Shown here: positions 62,961 to 64,000 of the stretch, one piece after another
Layout: the number at the start of each line of letters is the position of its first letter
Position numbering within the stretch: position 1 is the stretch's first letter
NCBI GenBank assembly: GCA_001600695.1
Contig: BCKQ01000003.1
Location: forward strand, 992,001-1,056,000
Source: Ascoidea asiatica
Taxonomy: Eukaryota > Ascomycota > Saccharomycetes > Ascoideales > Ascoideaceae
DNA: 64,000 nucleotides
Reading direction: 5' to 3'
Position numbers and translations under genes: made by a program
Notes under the pieces: generated by a model
What the model was told of the DNA's origin: nothing
What the model saw: the letters and a program-made list of their open reading frames with translations, nothing else
Database searches by the model: none

Positions 62961-64000
62961 AATTGAACCCTGATATTAAAATATTAAAATATTTAAAGAT
63001 TTAAAGATTTGAAGATTTAAGGAATATTGAATAATAGATCGTTTAAGGGAATATCATGTCATAAGATTCAATAGAATTAGAATTAGAATTAGGATTGATA
63101 GAATTAGAATTTGTTCAATTCAATAGAAATATTCTGGTTATCATATCATTATTTGAATATCGTATGATTTAAAGGAATATACTTTGATTATTTATACATT
63201 ATTAGAAATTTGATAATATTTAATAATATTTTACGAAAATACTTTATTTAAGAAGGTTAACGTTAAATGAAAAAAAAAATAGGATTTGCATAAAAATGGA
63301 ATTTTCAACCAATTAAAATGAAGACTCGAATATTAACCATATTAAGAATTTAAATTAAATGTGGTGTGTCCTATAATTAATAAATATATGTCCTGTAAGT
63401 GACCCACGGGGATCGGACATTGAAGTGCAAGCGGAAATGTCGCCAGAATTGGGGATCTCCTAGATTATAGGGGTTGAAATTGAATTGAGATGTGAAATTA
63501 AATTGAACAATTTAATTTGATTTATGCAAACCAGGAACGGAGCGCAGAACAGCACTGGAGAATACAGAATAAGGATTATTATACTATGCACAGTACAAAA
63601 AGTGTGATGATCTAAATTATCACAGTTTCCGAATATTTGAATTAATTTGAAATAAATATCATAAATTGATATCAATTCAATTTCATGTCCCTTGTTCTCT
63701 TTCAAAATTGTCCAGAAATGAGGAGTTTTCATTAACCGCTTTCAAAGTTTTTGAAAAATAAAAGCCCGCTTTGAGTTTAAGGTTGCAGGCGGGAAGCGGT
63801 TAGATAAATAATATTTCTAATAATTGCCCTGGATATGGAAGATAATTTATTCAATTGTTTCTGAAACCGAGAGATGGTGCGCATACGTGGTGCATTGGGT
63901 TACTTTAGGCTTTCTGGAAAGGGAATTGAGGATTCAAAGTTTTGACACAGTCCGGAGAACAGACCATAAAAACTTAAGTTAATCAGCCAACCGAAGAAGA
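62961..64000. other. Upstream region of the protease gene, right edge of window
   Basis: No gene supported. It contains AGAATT hexamer repeats (63070-63105), TTAACGTTAA at 63257-63266 and a GC-richer island (63380-63960) with CACGGGGATCGGAC, CCCGCTT and GCGGGAAGCGG words. The frame at 63460-63732 has no family features. A gene starting beyond the edge cannot be excluded. Confidence 0.5.

Overview
The window is nuclear DNA of an AT-rich budding yeast (Saccharomycotina). Genes are compact and nearly intronless, asparagine runs are long, and almost every recognisable protein has a yeast family member. Examples are Swe1, Loa1, Oca2, Hap5 with its fungal Hap4-recruiting flank, Hem13, Rsa4, Ssk2/Ssk22, Ctf18, Ypq1 and Vps41. 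IMG2, RSA4 and SSK2/SSK22 lie side by side, as IMG2, RSA4 and SSK22 do on S. cerevisiae chromosome III. Two genes argue against a typical Saccharomyces relative: an NBR1-like PB1/ZZ autophagy receptor and a trypsin-fold protease ending in a peroxisomal SKL signal. I cannot name the species. The CUG decoding is not settled by this sequence.

Layout from left to right. 3-10791: SWE1 (cut by the left edge), LOA1 and OCA2 (tail to tail), a tRNA-Cys, a 44-residue zinc-finger protein, and an SPS1-type kinase with one short intron. 11734-21000: a UIP5/VIP36-type lectin, HAP5, HEM13, IMG2 and RSA4. 21353-33533: the SSK2 MAPKKK, CTF18 and an unrecognised 343-residue protein. 34140-48659: a PQ-loop vacuolar transporter, a Myb/SANT-like regulator and the NBR1-like receptor. 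They are separated by two unusually long non-coding intervals (3.0 and 4.8 kb). 49384-62960: VPS41, a BED-finger protein carrying a hAT-transposase-like segment, a PWWP chromatin protein most like Pdp3, and the SKL-ended protease.

Functional threads. Heme and respiration: HAP5 and HEM13 are divergent across a 2.2 kb promoter interval, and HAP5 has CCAAT boxes in its own promoter. Vacuole and autophagy: NBR1-like receptor, VPS41 and YPQ1, with a peroxisomal protease in the same window. Cell cycle and stress signalling: SWE1, SSK2 and CTF18, the last with two ACGCGT boxes upstream.

The non-coding DNA is two-toned. Long A/T-rich stretches are broken by short GC-richer islands placed like promoters, at about 10.9-11.3, 15.2-15.35, 16.5-16.65, 27.9-28.3, 31.68-31.85, 33.7-33.9, 35.6-35.95, 41.4-42.1, 43.85-44.5, 53.2-54.0 and 63.4-63.96 kb. 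Several hold palindromes or short repeats. The island at 35.6-35.95 kb sits in a gap between two converging genes, where no promoter is expected.
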